DNA of 64,000 nucleotides from the NCBI RefSeq assembly GCF_029227915.1, contig NC_079875.1:16237001-16301000 (forward strand), given 5' to 3'. The notes beneath the pieces are model-generated. The model saw only the letters and a program-made list of their open reading frames with translations. It ran no database searches and was not told the origin of the DNA. Of this stretch, positions 45,101-56,466 are shown one piece after another; position 1 is the first letter of the stretch, and each line of letters opens with the position of its first letter. Both the position numbers and the translations under genes were made by a program. The DNA is from Hydractinia symbiolongicarpus. Taxonomy: Eukaryota > Cnidaria > Hydrozoa > Anthoathecata > Hydractiniidae.

Positions 45101-48100
45101 TTCTTTTCTTTTCAAGGCACGCTTTAGAATAAATAGTTTAGACCTTAAATTTCTAGGTTCGTCTTGTACGACTCTGTTTGATGTTGTTAAAGTTATTTAA
45201 ACTCTTTGGTGCAGTACATTGGGATTAAAGTGTTTTTGCATGTTTTATTTCATAGATAGGCTTATAACATTGGCCAGTGCACCTGGAAGATCACTACGAA
45301 AAAATCCGTTATCGAGAAAGTACCTCATGAAGGAGAGAAAGTACCTCATGAAGGAGAGAAAGGTTGCTAAAGAGACTGAAAAGGTTGTCGCTAAAGTTAA
45401 GAAGACCAAAAAAGTCGTAAAGATAAGATCAAACTTTCCTGAAACATGGTTATGGTCAGACGAAACAATTAAGTAAGGAACTTGGTTTTCACAAGCTTGT
45501 GTTACTCAACAAGTAAAATAACTTGTCAGTAGGTGTGACACTGTATAACCACAACTTACTATAACTTACTTGTTCTGAACATAAAATACAGTAAATTTCA
45601 AAATAATCAACTCTCCTCACCCTCAGGTTTGTCTAAGTTTGACATTCTTTGTCATTGTTAAATTGAAAAACAGAAGGTTTAAAATATTAAATGTATCGAA
45701 AGCAAAATATAAAAATTCAACATATTCCTTTTGTTTAAAGTGTTCATACTAATGTTGTTACTTTTAACCAATCCCAGTTCTTCTGGTGAAAACGTACTTG
45801 AAGTGAAAGTCCCTGACACAATCACGACATGGTATGCCAGTGGATTTGCTATGTCGACAAGAGCTGGTATTGGCGTAGCCGCACCTGCTAGTATCCAGGC
45901 TTTCCAACCGTTCTTTGTTTCACTAGCATTACCATATTCTCTTATTCGAGGAGAAACAGTTAAAGTTCCAACTACAGTGTTCAATTACTTGGATGATTGT
46001 TTAGTGGTATGCATGTGATTTGTTTTTGTACTTCCTGACAGACATTAAAATGAAAGTGATTTTAGAGTGTTCGTTCTAGTGTGTAAAATTATTCAACTAG
46101 TGTGATTTTGCTGTCACATGGAATAATTTAGTATTAAGTGATGTTTCTTGGGGAGAAAGTGCTTCTTAAAAACTTATGAAAACTTACCTTTTGAAATGCA
46201 TTTCCAATTGCTTTATTATGATTAGATCTGAAGGATACATATCTTATTCCATAAAATTAACGATTCAAGAAATTAACGCGAAATAAATTAACGGTCATGA
46301 AATTAATGCGGTTCAATAATATTGTTTTCAAAAAGGCATTTAATTAATGCGGTTAAGCAAGGTTTTTTTTAAAAAATGCAATTATAGCAAAAATTACGGC
46401 AACAGTCCAATCCACGGTAGTGAAGCAGTCTCCTCTATTACAAGGCGGTTTGGAAATCGGAAGAATAAAATCTAAAAGGGTCAAAAGTATATTAGGGCTA
46501 TTCTTGGACTTTGGACTTCAACCGGAATATAGCATAAAACATATACCCCTCATATGTTGTCTTTTACCCTTTTTGTTTTCTTGCATATAATTACTCCATA
46601 TAAATGTGTCCTATCTATCTCCAATATTAATGCATTGCAGATGTGGAATGTAGCTTTACTTAGCGAAACATCATTTTATAACTGCATGTACTATTAAACT
46701 TTTATACAGTATTTCTTCAACATTTTTATTTTCTGTTAGATACAACTTAGTTTGGACACTTCGAATGATTTCGACATTACATCGGAAAGATTTAAAAAAA
46801 TGTGCGTATGCGGTAGTAAATCGAACACTTTCAAATTCAGCATTAAACCAAAAACACTTGGGAAAATTGATATCACTGTCAAAGCACTCTCCTTGCAGCC
46901 TGACATTTTGATATGTGATTCAAGCAACAAAATGGCAGAGGATGTAACTGCAGCAGATGCGATGACAAAGAAGTTACTTGTTGAAGCTAAAGGAATAAAG
47001 AAAGAGTTTTCTACCAGTTCTTACTTCTGTCCTCGTGATCATTCTGGTTTATATTCTGATACTTTAGTTGTAACAATACCTCAGCCTGTTGTTCAAGGAT
47101 CAGTATATGCTGAGTTAGCAGTTGTGGGTAGGTTTTATATACATTTAATAACAGGAATATTTTTAGCGGAGTGGATGCAGCATTATTAAGTTAATATTGA
47201 ATTCTTTGGGTCACAGCATGAATAATTGATTATTAACATCTAGAAAAATACAAAACAAAAAAGAAATGATTAAATAAATAATTCTATACTATTTATCATG
47301 TTAATATTAGGTGATCTTTTGGGACCCAGCATGGATAATTTGGACAAACTCCTGGCAATGCCATATGGATGTGGCGAGCAAAATATGTTGAAGTTTGCAC
47401 CGAATATTTACATTATGGACTATTTAACTGCAACCAACCAGTTGACTGAAAAAGTGGAAAGAAAAGCGAAAGAGTACATGAGATCAGGTAAAATGTATTT
47501 TTGTTATTATATAGTAATGCACCCAGGGTAATCTATTGCCAATAACTACAGTTCTTTGTAAACTGATAACTTCTATACCTTTTCTTGAACGATGCAGAAC
47601 GATGCAGATACCTAGTGAACATTCTGCTTTTACAGATGCATTGTGCATACCGTAAACACTCTCATATGAGCGCCCCTCTTAAATAAACGTCAACCATTTT
47701 CCATAATTATTTTTATATGCTGCCCTATCGAATAAGCACCAATGGGTGATTATTTGAATATATTACTAGACCCAAAGGGGGTGCTTATTCAAATATTTTG
47801 GAAATCGGAAAGGAATACCTTTTACTTAAAAATATGTCAAATCTTTTTGTTTAAACAGTCCGCTCATAATTCATTGACGTAGAAGAAATTTAACCATAAA
47901 CATTTATGCTCAGAGACATGCTATATTGCTTCTGTTTTTTCACTATTACAGTTTTCTAGCATAACATTTTATATAAAACACGAAGAAGATTTTCTATAAG
48001 CGCCTTTGTCAATTTACTGCCTCTCTGATCCGATTAGGTATTTGACTCGATTGACCTGACTCGATTAGGCATTTACTCTAAGTAAATGCCTAATCGAGCA

Positions 48101-51100
48101 TTTACGGCATTAACTTCTTTTTAAATATGCTACTTACAATCTACCATTTTACGATACTATTCACGCAAAGTGAGTGCTCAAGCCTTGCGTGGAGGACCTT
48201 TAAAGTTGGGAAAACTTGTACTGTGCAATTGTAAGGATAAAATAGTACCGTTGCACTTTTTGAAACTAAATAAATAAACTAAGATCCCAAGTCCTAAGTC
48301 TATTTTGTAAGTATTGGCAGTGTACTTTGCAAGTCGAAAGAGTCATCTGTATCTGTACGCAGAGTATAAATGTCCGCAAACTACTTAAATTAGGATGTTT
48401 TTGTTCTAATTATTTTGTTTTTTCATGAAAGGTTATCAACGAGAGCTGACTTACAAGCATTCAAACGGAGCGTATTCAGCTTTTGGTGAATTCGATAAGG
48501 AAGGAAGCACCTGGTTAGTACTTTTATCGTCTAACTTTGAAGTTTATTGCTATTCAGAATGTATTTACTTTCACAGCTTACATTTTCAGGCTGACTGCAT
48601 TTGTTCTGAGATCGTTTTCTCAAGCAAAAAGATATATTTTTATTGACGACAAAGATATTGAAGATAGCAAACGTTGGTTACTTTCCTTGCAAGATTCGTC
48701 TGGTTGTTTTAAAGAAAGCGGAATGATCCATCACAAAGAGATGAAGGTATTTCACTGGTTTGAATAATTCACGCAAGATTCAAAATTAGAGGGTTTCGGC
48801 TGGAGTCCTACCAAACTTAGATGACAAAACATCTTATCCTGTTTACCTTTCATAGGGAAATAGTTCTACAGAAAGCAATAATTACAGTATTTGTAGTTCT
48901 TGGGTCTATCTCTATTTTAGGGTGGTGTGAGCAGCGGCATAACAATGACAGCTTTTGTGGTCAATGCTCTTCTGGAAGCTGAAGTTCCACATGATGTTAG
49001 TTTATTATTTGCTTGTGAACTGTTGAATCTTTTGTAGGGTGACTTGGGAAGAAAAAAAAGAAATCTATATTTGAGTAGAAGAAGCAGAAGTCTTTTAGCC
49101 TATCTTCTTAAGTGTTATGTTGCTTTTCAATTTGAATACATTCAAGAAACTCAAAATATTCATACCGATTTATATTTTATACTTTTTGTCAGGATTTCAA
49201 AATACAAAGCGCACTAGCGTGCATAACGAATGGATTGGACAAGATATCTGATCCATACACTACAGCATTGCTTTCATATACATTGTCACTGGCTGGTAAC
49301 ACTAAAAGGTTTGATATGTTGAACAAGTTGGACAGTATGTCAAGTCAAGCTGGTAAGCACATTGCGCCGTATCTATTGATTCAAATTACATGTTTTTTTG
49401 TAAGAAAATTTCAAGATGCTTATGTAAAGTACTTTTTCAGGCTCAAAATATGCTTAGATTATGCCTTTATGGCAAAAAAATTTATTGGAATATTCTTACA
49501 AAAGACATGATCAAGCTCAAAATGTGCTTATTTAAAAACAAATATTGCAATTTTAAACATCTATATTTACAACTTAAATCTCACTACATATTGGATAATT
49601 TAGACACACAGAAAAATAGAAAAACTGCTCACAAAGCAAAAAAAATTAAAAAACTTCAGAACATTTTCTTAGGCTTCACATAATGCTTAGCATATACTTG
49701 AAAAATGATGATGCGGATGCTTATAAATGTCATTCTTATAAAAAAACATGAACCTGCCTAGTTATCTTGTAAGTTGTGTTAATAAATGAATTTATCCCAT
49801 CAATTTCTATTAAATCCTTGCTCAAGTCCTTGTTTAATTTGTATATTTATATCGCCTATTTGTGGTACTCTAGCCCATTTCTTAATCTCTAATCTTTATT
49901 TCCCTTATTTTCAGATGGCATGTTACATTGGGAAGCGACATCCGTAAAAGATCACCGTTTGAGCTTCTGCTATCAAGCCCCTTCCAAAGACATCGAGATG
50001 ACAGCGTATTCTTTGATGGCTTACATTGGTGGTCGATCGCCGTTCAAGTCAAGAATCGAACATTTGAAAATTGTAAAATGGTTGGTGAAGCAGAGGAATT
50101 CATTTGGTGGATTTGCATCCACGCAGGTTAGCTTGTACTTTTTACAATGGTATTATTAGGTGACATTTTAAATTATTATTCCTCTGGTTGAAGATATTTA
50201 GGGCAACATTTATTAACCACAAAGTACTGTACTAGAATTGCTTCTTAGCTAACATACATGCAAAGATAATACTTATATTAGACTCAAAACTAGTTGGGTT
50301 CATAACTCTATGAAGTAATGTTTCCTCATTTTTGGCTCATTGCATGTTATACCTTGTTGACACCCTATTTTTTAAAGTGCTTTTCGCATTCTTTTGTTTT
50401 TGTTTTTTCAAAAAATTACTTTTAACTTTTTGGAGGCGTTTTTTTTTTTAAAAGAATTACTTTTTTCTTTTTTAAGGAGTTGTTGCGTTGTCAAAACTAT
50501 ACGTACTTACTAAGATTTTGTTCTGTAGGACATGTGCGAGACTTCATCACAGTATTCTGCAGCCTCTACTGAAAAATAAATTTTACAATCAATATTACTT
50601 ATAGGACACCTGCGTTGGACTTCAAGCTCTATCACGATATTCAGCTGGTGCTTTCGCAAACATCTTCAACCTTACCATTATGGCAACAACTCAAACTGGT
50701 TTCACGAAAGAGTTTAGAGTTCGCAATGATAATAAGTTGCTTCTACAAAGAGCTAAACTTCCAAATATACCAAGTAACGTTAGTTTACAAGCAACTGGTG
50801 ATGGATGTACTCTAGTGCAGGTTTGTTTCTTGTTGCTTTATCTGCCTGCCTGCCTGTTTCTCCGCCTGTTCATCTAACTGTCTGTCAGCCTAAATTTATG
50901 CAATTCGTGTGTTGCTTTTCAGGCAAATGTAAAATACAATATACCTCTACCGAAGGAGAAGCCTTCGTTTTATTTAAATGTTACAGTTGATAAATTAAAA
51001 ACAATAAATTGTGAACACAAGATTAAAATTTGTGGAAGGTATGGTTTTTATTTGTTTGTTTTTTTCTATGATCGCTGTCTCTTTTTCTGAAGCCGCTTTT

Positions 51101-53349
51101 TCTGAATTTGTTGTAACAATCCCTAGCTACATGAAATCTGGAAAATCCAATATGGCACTCATTGATGTAAACATGGTGTCGGGATTTGAGCCAATCGTAA
51201 GCGAGTTGGATATGATCATGCAGTCAACCAGTGCACCATTTTCATATTATGAATTCAATGATGGTGTTTTGTCTTTTTACTTTGATGACGTAAGTAGCTT
51301 TAAAAGGTTAATGTTTTTGTAAAATCCGCTTCGAAGAAAAAGTAGGTTTCTTTCATATTGGTGATATGGGTGGGTTTCATATAAAATAGGTTAAAAGGTG
51401 TTTACGAATTTGCTGCTAAAATATTTTACCTTTGTAGTTTTGCTAATTATGTTAATTATGCATGATATAGTATGTATGAGATAAATGGTTTGCTATGTCT
51501 GACTTATGAAGGTATAGTATGTGGTGATTTACATAAATATTAATATTAAGCTAATACCAGCAATTGCTTCTCAGCAACAAGCTGATGTCATAATTTTGCA
51601 TAACTGGTACGTGTTAAGTCCTATATCACGGAAACCAATAAAACCTTTGAAGAAAATGTTTTTTTTCGTAGGAGGTGCATTTTAAGATGTTTACATAAAA
51701 ACTGAATTTGCAGCCTATTTTAAAATAGGTAAAATCGTGAAAATCGGCGTGAAAGAAAAGATAGTCCGGGGTGTGGCGTGGAGTTTTAGTGAGATGTCAG
51801 GGAACGCTTTTCATACCACTGTGACGTAAGACGTAGCATACTTGAGTACTGGGAGAGCGATGGTATACCTAAGGGAAGAAATTATTGCGCCAGAAAATAT
51901 TGGGGACGAAAATATTGCGGAATTAAAGATTACGAATTTACCTAAAATTCACAATCTTTTCCTCCGCAATTCCTAAAAAAATTACGCAATTCGCAATCTT
52001 TTCTTCCACAATTCAAAAAAAAAATAAATTCGCATCTAATTTTGTCGAGTTCTAAGAAAAAGTCGAATTACTTCTGTCGTTGTATATGAAAGTTTACAGG
52101 GGAATCCCTTAAATTATTTGTATCAGAAGAAATTTTTAAAGGACTACATCCTAATGACCAAGATGAAAAAAAATTATAAAGCGATTTCGTAGAAAAATTT
52201 ATGGATCATTGCTTCAATTTGCGATTATAAATACCGCAATTTCTTAACACAATATCATATTCGCAATCTTTAATTTCGCAATTTCATAATTGTATCACCA
52301 ATTCACAATCTTTAGTTCCGCAATTTACGATTTTTTTTACCATGAATTTGCAATCTTTAATTGCGCAATGTTTCTTGCGCAAACGTTTCTTTCCTTAAGG
52401 TAGTTATAGTTGCAGGGAAAGACTGTCACATTCACAAAGTTGGAATATAAAATGCTGGTATTCAGGATTTCATTGCGACCTACCAAGCTTCGTTTTTTGT
52501 TAAAGAAGGCTGCCTAATAAGTTTAATTCATTCTCTGCAATATTTGTCCTTGCAATAAAAACTAAATTTGAACAAAAAATTTGTTACTATCGCACCGAAT
52601 TTTCTCGTGGGTGCACGATATTTACTCGTTACTACACGATAGTTGCTCGTCATCACACGATATTTTCCCGTTACCACACGATATCTGTTCGTCAACGCGC
52701 CATTTACTGCAGTCAAATTAATTTATGCGTTCCCAAACGTAACAATTCAAGTAAATATGCATGGAAGTTTTTGAAATTTAATTTCCGGCATATTTTCTTT
52801 CAGTTGGACCAATCATCTACATGTGTAACATTCAAAGTTGAACAAGTAGCAGAAGTTGAAGGACGAAAACCGGCTGCCGTAAAGTTGTATGATTACTATG
52901 ACACTGGTGAGTGCTTGCATTTTGTGAATCGCTTTGGTTCTTACGGAACTAAGAACAAAAGCGATTCAGGTGGAAATATTTCGAATACACTAGGAACTAT
53001 TCTTTTTTGTCGAAATAGTTATTCAGTTTAATTTTTGCACGACTTATTTTAACGCATTTAATTTTTGCATACAGTTTTTAATTTTTCTTCACAAAAAATA
53101 AAATCGTTCAAGTTTTATCCTGTGTTAACGAAGCGTAATTCGAATAATATCATAAAATACTTTCGCACGAATCTAAATGTGTTTGCATGAAATCTATCTA
53201 TTTGTGAGGGTGGACTTGTTAACGATGAATTTTAAGAGCTGACAGTGAATGGCCATTCCACGTATGTACGATTTTTTTTTGTTGCTTTAGACAAGTCAGC
53301 CACGACAATGTACAACGTTGAGAGGTGTCCAGAAATCAACGCAACATAA
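30116..53349 (+). CDS. CD109: CD109/TEP-like thioester protein (alpha-2-macroglobulin family)
   Basis: Thirty exons, GT/AG and in phase, about 1437 aa (human CD109: 1445): 30116-30174, 33013-33344, 34614-34666, 34862-34885, 35028-35079, 35313-35386, 35491-35512, 36305-36389, 38018-38132, 38755-38976, 40731-40943, 41073-41243, 41820-42008, 42318-42467, 43079-43216, 45024-45084, 45256-45472, 45778-46006, 46740-47127, 47311-47487, 48432-48513, 48590-48746, 48921-48995, 49193-49352, 49915-50126, 50605-50820, 50923-51038, 51127-51289, 52804-52906, 53291-53349. Signal peptide [13 protein letters not shown], then macroglobulin domains ([14 protein letters not shown]). The bait-like region precedes FPETWLW. 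Thioester motif PYGCGEQNM (codons 47367-47384), followed by the TED ([19 protein letters not shown]) and the C-terminal receptor-type domain. The thioester bonds covalently to targets; [10 protein letters not shown] supplies the C3-like His. It ends PEINAT with no hydrophobic GPI signal, so it is probably secreted. The 22-nt exon at 35491 is the weakest call. Could equally be named TEP; CD109 is a family call. Confidence 0.92.
30175..33012 (+). other. Intron 1 of the thioester gene, repeat-bearing
   Basis: A 2.8 kb intron between the signal-peptide exon and the first macroglobulin exon. Around 31930-32080 there is a cluster of CGCGAAAT/CGCGAAA motifs in both orientations. No exon-like frame with conserved family motifs was found inside. 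Confidence 0.6.
31930..32080. repeat. Degenerate GCGAAATT-type motif cluster (intron 1)
   Basis: Repeated short motifs (AAACGCGAAATTAGG, CCCGCGAAATGC, ACCGCGAAATTTAATCC) at irregular 20-45 bp spacing. The same motif type recurs at 46250-46370 and 51890-52390 in other introns of this gene, and loosely in the 13428 tandem repeat. Confidence 0.5.
34862..34885 (+). other. 24-nt microexon of the thioester gene
   Basis: Encodes only VGSEVYIT between AG (34860-34861) and GT (34886-34887), in phase 0 on both sides. The eight residues exactly fill the conserved strand between [15 protein letters not shown] and [10 protein letters not shown] expected in macroglobulin domains. Skipping it would keep frame but delete the strand. 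Confidence 0.75.
39595..39960 (-). repeat. Inverted copy of the 27998-28270 repeat (intron 10)
   Basis: The reverse complement carries the same ordered blocks as 27998-28270, slightly longer (extra bases between AGGTGGGAAAAATC and the CCGCGGTCAG block). Confidence 0.7.
42515..42790. repeat. CCTAAAAA/TCCTGAAA-rich dispersed repeat (intron 14)
   Basis: Repeated short motifs (CCTCCTAAAAGTTCTTAAAA, AAACCTCCTAAAAATC, TAAAAATCCTAAATAC). Similar blocks occur at 9990-10040 within SIRT6 intron 2 and at 13820-13930. Non-coding. Confidence 0.4.
43480..43804. repeat. ~36-40-bp minisatellite, about nine copies (intron 15)
   Basis: Units of the form CACTTTTTCCACAGGCTAAT followed by TACTACTTTGTAA, with point changes between copies. 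Lies within an intron of the thioester gene. Confidence 0.9.
45318..45359 (+). repeat. In-frame 21-bp duplication in thioester exon 17
   Basis: Two identical 21-bp units each encode KYLMKER, so the protein has this heptad twice in a Lys/Arg-rich segment of the bait-like region just before FPETWLW. The identity suggests a recent event and possible population polymorphism. Confidence 0.9.
46250..46370. repeat. AATTAACG(CG)-type motif cluster (intron 18)
   Basis: Several AAATTAACGAT, AAATTAACGCGAAAT, AAATTAACGG and AAATTAATGCGG motifs at about 15-20 bp spacing, akin to the motif cluster in intron 1. Confidence 0.5.
48060..48098. repeat. Perfect 18-bp-arm palindrome (intron 20)
   Basis: Arms CTCGATTAGGCATTTACT and AGTAAATGCCTAATCGAG are exact reverse complements around a 3-nt centre (CTA). 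Partial copies of the same arm (CGATTAGGTATTTGACTCGA) lie just upstream at 48030-48050. Confidence 0.95.
50529..50576 (+). pseudogene. Partial decayed copy of the start of thioester exon 26
   Basis: After a CTGTAG acceptor-like site, GACATGTGCGAGACTTCATC and TATTCTGCAGCC resemble the start of the true exon at 50605 (GACACCTGCGTTGGACTTCA, TATTCAGCTGG) with gaps. A stop follows 17 codons in. Either a local duplication or chance; using its acceptor would truncate the protein. Confidence 0.4.
51890..52390. repeat. CGCAATTT/CGCAATCTTT motif array (intron 28)
   Basis: Many short units such as TTCGCAATCTTTAATTTCGC, CCGCAATTCC and ATTACGCAATTCGC, irregularly spaced. The start of the array mixes with GAAAATATTGCGGAATT. 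Non-coding. Confidence 0.6.
52610..52700. repeat. ~20-21-bp tandem repeat, about four copies (intron 28)
   Basis: Units of the form CTCGTTACTACACGATAGTT with variation at the second half (CACACGATATT). Lies about 100 bp upstream of exon 29. Confidence 0.8.
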
Positions 53350-53872
53350 AGAAACTAATGACAGGACCCGAAAAAAACTTTTGACTGTTTAGTTTTGTTG
53401 CTAAGCACCTACGCATTATTGTTAACCAATCATTTTGTATTATTATTAACCTATCATATTAGTGACTATTTTGTAGTGTTTTTGTGAGTGTAACAAGTTT
53501 GAGGTTTTATAACATTGCTTTTAATTGTATCTTAGTAAGCGGTCTACCTTCATATTTATTTTCGTCCAGAGGGTTTGGTGTATTAACTGAAAAAGCTAGT
53601 TATTAGCGCATATAAATTCTCGCGCTAGATCATTTTACATGCGGTTGGTCAATTTTTTCACAATTCGTGTTATGAGAATGACAGTTGCCATGTCAAGTGT
53701 ATTGTCAGAAGATGTCAACCTACTTCCTAGAGTCTCTTCTAGGAAAATTGTCCTGGGGACGAATTTGAGAAAATACCATAGAGCTCTATAGAAGTATTCA
53801 CCAGTTGGGTAAAATCTTTAAAAATATTTTTGTATTTTCAGTTTAAAGATATTTGAAAAGAGCCTAACAAAA

Positions 53873-54017
53873 TCCTTCAATGCACAATGTAACTTGTTGA
53901 CATAAAACATTTTATGGACTGAATCGATTTTTGAAAATAGATAAATTTTCCATTTAGGATGCATTCTTACCATCAAAATGTTTTACAGATCAACAAGTTA
54001 CACTGTGCATTGAAGGA
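53873..54017. mobile_element. Hairpin inverted-repeat element
   Basis: The left arm (53873-53912; TCCTTCAATGCACAATGTAA, CTTGTTGACATAAAACATTTT) is matched by the reverse complement of the right arm (53974-54017) with a few mismatches. About 60 bp lies between. Total ~145 bp and no ORF: MITE-like. No clear target duplication. Confidence 0.65.
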
Positions 54018-54164
54018 AAACCTGTGGTTCGAGTATAGTGTGGAATATTTCTACACGTGAATTGCTTATCCACGTTTTGTTCGTGAAACCACAAAATTTA
54101 AACTTCCTTCCTAAGACCTCTCTTATGTAACAAAATTTATAAAGGAAATACGTAAAAAATAACT

Positions 54165-54690
54165 GATTTTGTAATGAATTATAAATTTTTTGCTGCAATT
54201 GTATTGCCTGTTGATTCGTTGTGAGCAAAATGACGACACATCGGCCATAAATGTGTTCTAATATCTGTTTTAAAAAAGTCAAATCAACCCAATTATTCAC
54301 GCATAACCAAAAAAGTGTCTCCTTAATGAAGCTTCCGCCGTTAAAGAGATTGCGCTTATAGCAGCAGTTGCTTAGAACAAGTTATTCCAGTTTTTGAAAT
54401 CTTTATTAAGTTTTATTATTGCAGGAAATGCAGGAGCATTGGATTAACTGCAATAATAATTTAAAGAATGACGTAGATACAGCTAAAAAACGGTAAAATA
54501 AAAGAAGTACAACCTACCTGAAATTGGCCACGGCTGCCACTCTTTTTATAGAATAAATTTGAGGAGAGTTAAGGACTTTTGATGAAAATTCTGAACCATT
54601 TTTGCGAAGATGGTGATAGTTTCATAAAAGTAATAAGGAAATATGAGGACATTTGCATATTTTCCAAAGAAATTGAAGAGATTTGAGTAA
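54165..54690. repeat. Dispersed repeat copy 2 (partner 22940-23450)
   Basis: Carries the same two blocks as 22940-23450 in the opposite order: block B at 54165-54250 and block A at 54450-54690. Divergence is moderate. The minus-strand frames across it (53998-54300, 54546-54731) have no recognisable domain and are considered chance. Confidence 0.6.
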
Positions 54691-55439
54691 ATTTTAAAGG
54701 TAAAATGTAGCAGTGCTAAGCCTTTCGACAATAAAAAATTGTTACAGGTTGTAAAACTGAAGAAGATTTAAGTGAGATTTGTTTAGAAATCTTCTTGCAG
54801 ACCAGCATTGAGGAGTTTCGAGGAAACTTTTTAAAATTGGGGAGCTGGTGCAATTTTTGACGAAGAAAACAATAACGCAATTCACTTTTACATTTCCCAT
54901 TATACCTATTATATATCGCAATTTTACAATGTCATCAGATATGTTAGATGTAAAGGTTTGATGCACATACTTTTTAAGCTGAACCATTTGGTTTTCCTGA
55001 ATCCATAGTACTACAAACGACTGTTTTTGATCTCTACATGACTGGAAATGTTCTTTAAACTTTACAAGAAGTCGCAGGAAAAGTAGCCACAACTCTTAAA
55101 GCAACTTTCACTTTTTCAACTCGAGTAAAATTAACTGCTTTTAACTTGAGAAACATACTATTAGGTGAACAAATCTAAAAAACATAGTTTTTTTAAATAT
55201 TACTCTAAACCGTATCGTTTTCTTCCGGGAGATTAGTGAAGCGACTATACCAAGGCAAATCAATCTTTCAATTCTGAATGAATCTAATTCTAACATAGGA
55301 ATCGTAATATTTCATCAGAAGGAATTTTCTGATGGTGTGTTTGATCAGCAAAGTGTCATAAATGGGGTTCGGGGACTTCCTTCAAGAATTGCCTCAAAAC
55401 GGCATTCTTTTCTAACCATCAAGTAAAGTATTCCATTTA

Positions 55440-55980
55440 AAACACCACACAGCTGAGAAGAAAAACATTTTGATTGTTCTCCCTTTTTTAGGTATAACAT
55501 CTTTACAAACGAGAACGAAGTTAGAAAAACTTTTTAAATCTACTTTGCATTGTTGTAAACTTTTTGCTGTTTTCAGAACTCACACTCGCTTATCTAACTT
55601 CATCAGATTTAAAGATCTGTTACCCAAAGAATTAAAGTCAGGCATCATTTACAAATATAAGTGTAGTGGCTGCAACGCCACTTATATAGGTGAGACGTTC
55701 GCGTCACCTAAAGGTTCGGGCAAGCGAGCGCCTCGGAGTGTCTCCCTTAACAGGTAAGAAATCAACTTCATCTAATTGCACGGCAATTACAGATCATCTT
55801 AAAGCCTGTCACATCACATCATCTCTTGACGATTTTAGTATACTCTCTAGGGGTAACAACCGGTATTTGCTAGAGATTAAAGAGAGTTTGTTCTTAATGC
55901 GGGATAGTCCCCATTTGAATAACAGCATTAGATCTGCTCCATTGTATTTTATACAATTAGTATTTAATCTGTAACTATGG
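55440..55980 (+). mobile_element. Penelope-like retroelement remnant with GIY-YIG domain
   Basis: A frame open from about 55459 reads KKNILIVLPFLGITSLQTR, later RLSNFIRFKDLLP and GIIYKYKCSGCNATYIGETF. The reading then shifts near 55700 to another frame holding RHLKVRASERLG, then AITDHLKACHI and YLLEIKESLFLMRDSPHLN. This order (LPFLG, Cys-x2-Cys, YIGET, a basic R-x6-R region, KES) is the C-terminus of Penelope-like elements, whose GIY-YIG endonuclease nicks target DNA. The reverse transcriptase domain is not readable upstream, so the copy is 5'-truncated and frameshifted. Confidence 0.75.
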
Positions 55981-56466
55981 TTACTGTTAAATTTGTATAT
56001 ATTTAGGAGAACTTTGTACGTTTTTGATTGCTTGAAAATGGGTTTGTGAAACACCCAAAACGTCGCAAATAATGTAGTTTTTAGGTGAGATTTAATTTGT
56101 AATTAGTTATGTTCAAAATTCAAATCCAAATTTTTTCAAATAACTATTTTTGAGCCTGAGTTTTTCATAGTATACTTCAATAAAATTTTTGCCATTAAGA
56201 ATAACCTAAGCATATTTTGAGCCTGAAAAATTACTTTTCATAATCATCCTTAAGTGTCATTATGGAATTTCGATTGGTTATAAAAAAATGTATCCTTTTA
56301 AAAAGCATATGGTTGATGGAATGCAATTAAATACTCTTATGCCGTTTCTGGGTTGGAACCAGTGTCACAAAAAAATATAAGTGGTGATTGGTGCAGAAAT
56401 TGGTTAGAAATAATTTTGTTTTGCTGATCAAAACATTTTAATGGAAGAAATTTGATCAATTCCCTT

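Noticed and set aside
51039-51112. Thioester exon 28 starting at the earlier AG (51092)
   Set aside because: That acceptor gives a stop after joining to exon 27. The CCCTAG at 51121-51126 keeps phase and yields the expected [14 protein letters not shown] strand.
53998-54300. 100-aa minus-strand ORF
   Set aside because: It lies across a hairpin element and a dispersed repeat, with no recognisable domain.
54742-55092. 116-aa minus-strand ORF upstream of the Penelope remnant
   Set aside because: No reverse-transcriptase or other motif could be read; composition is compatible with chance.
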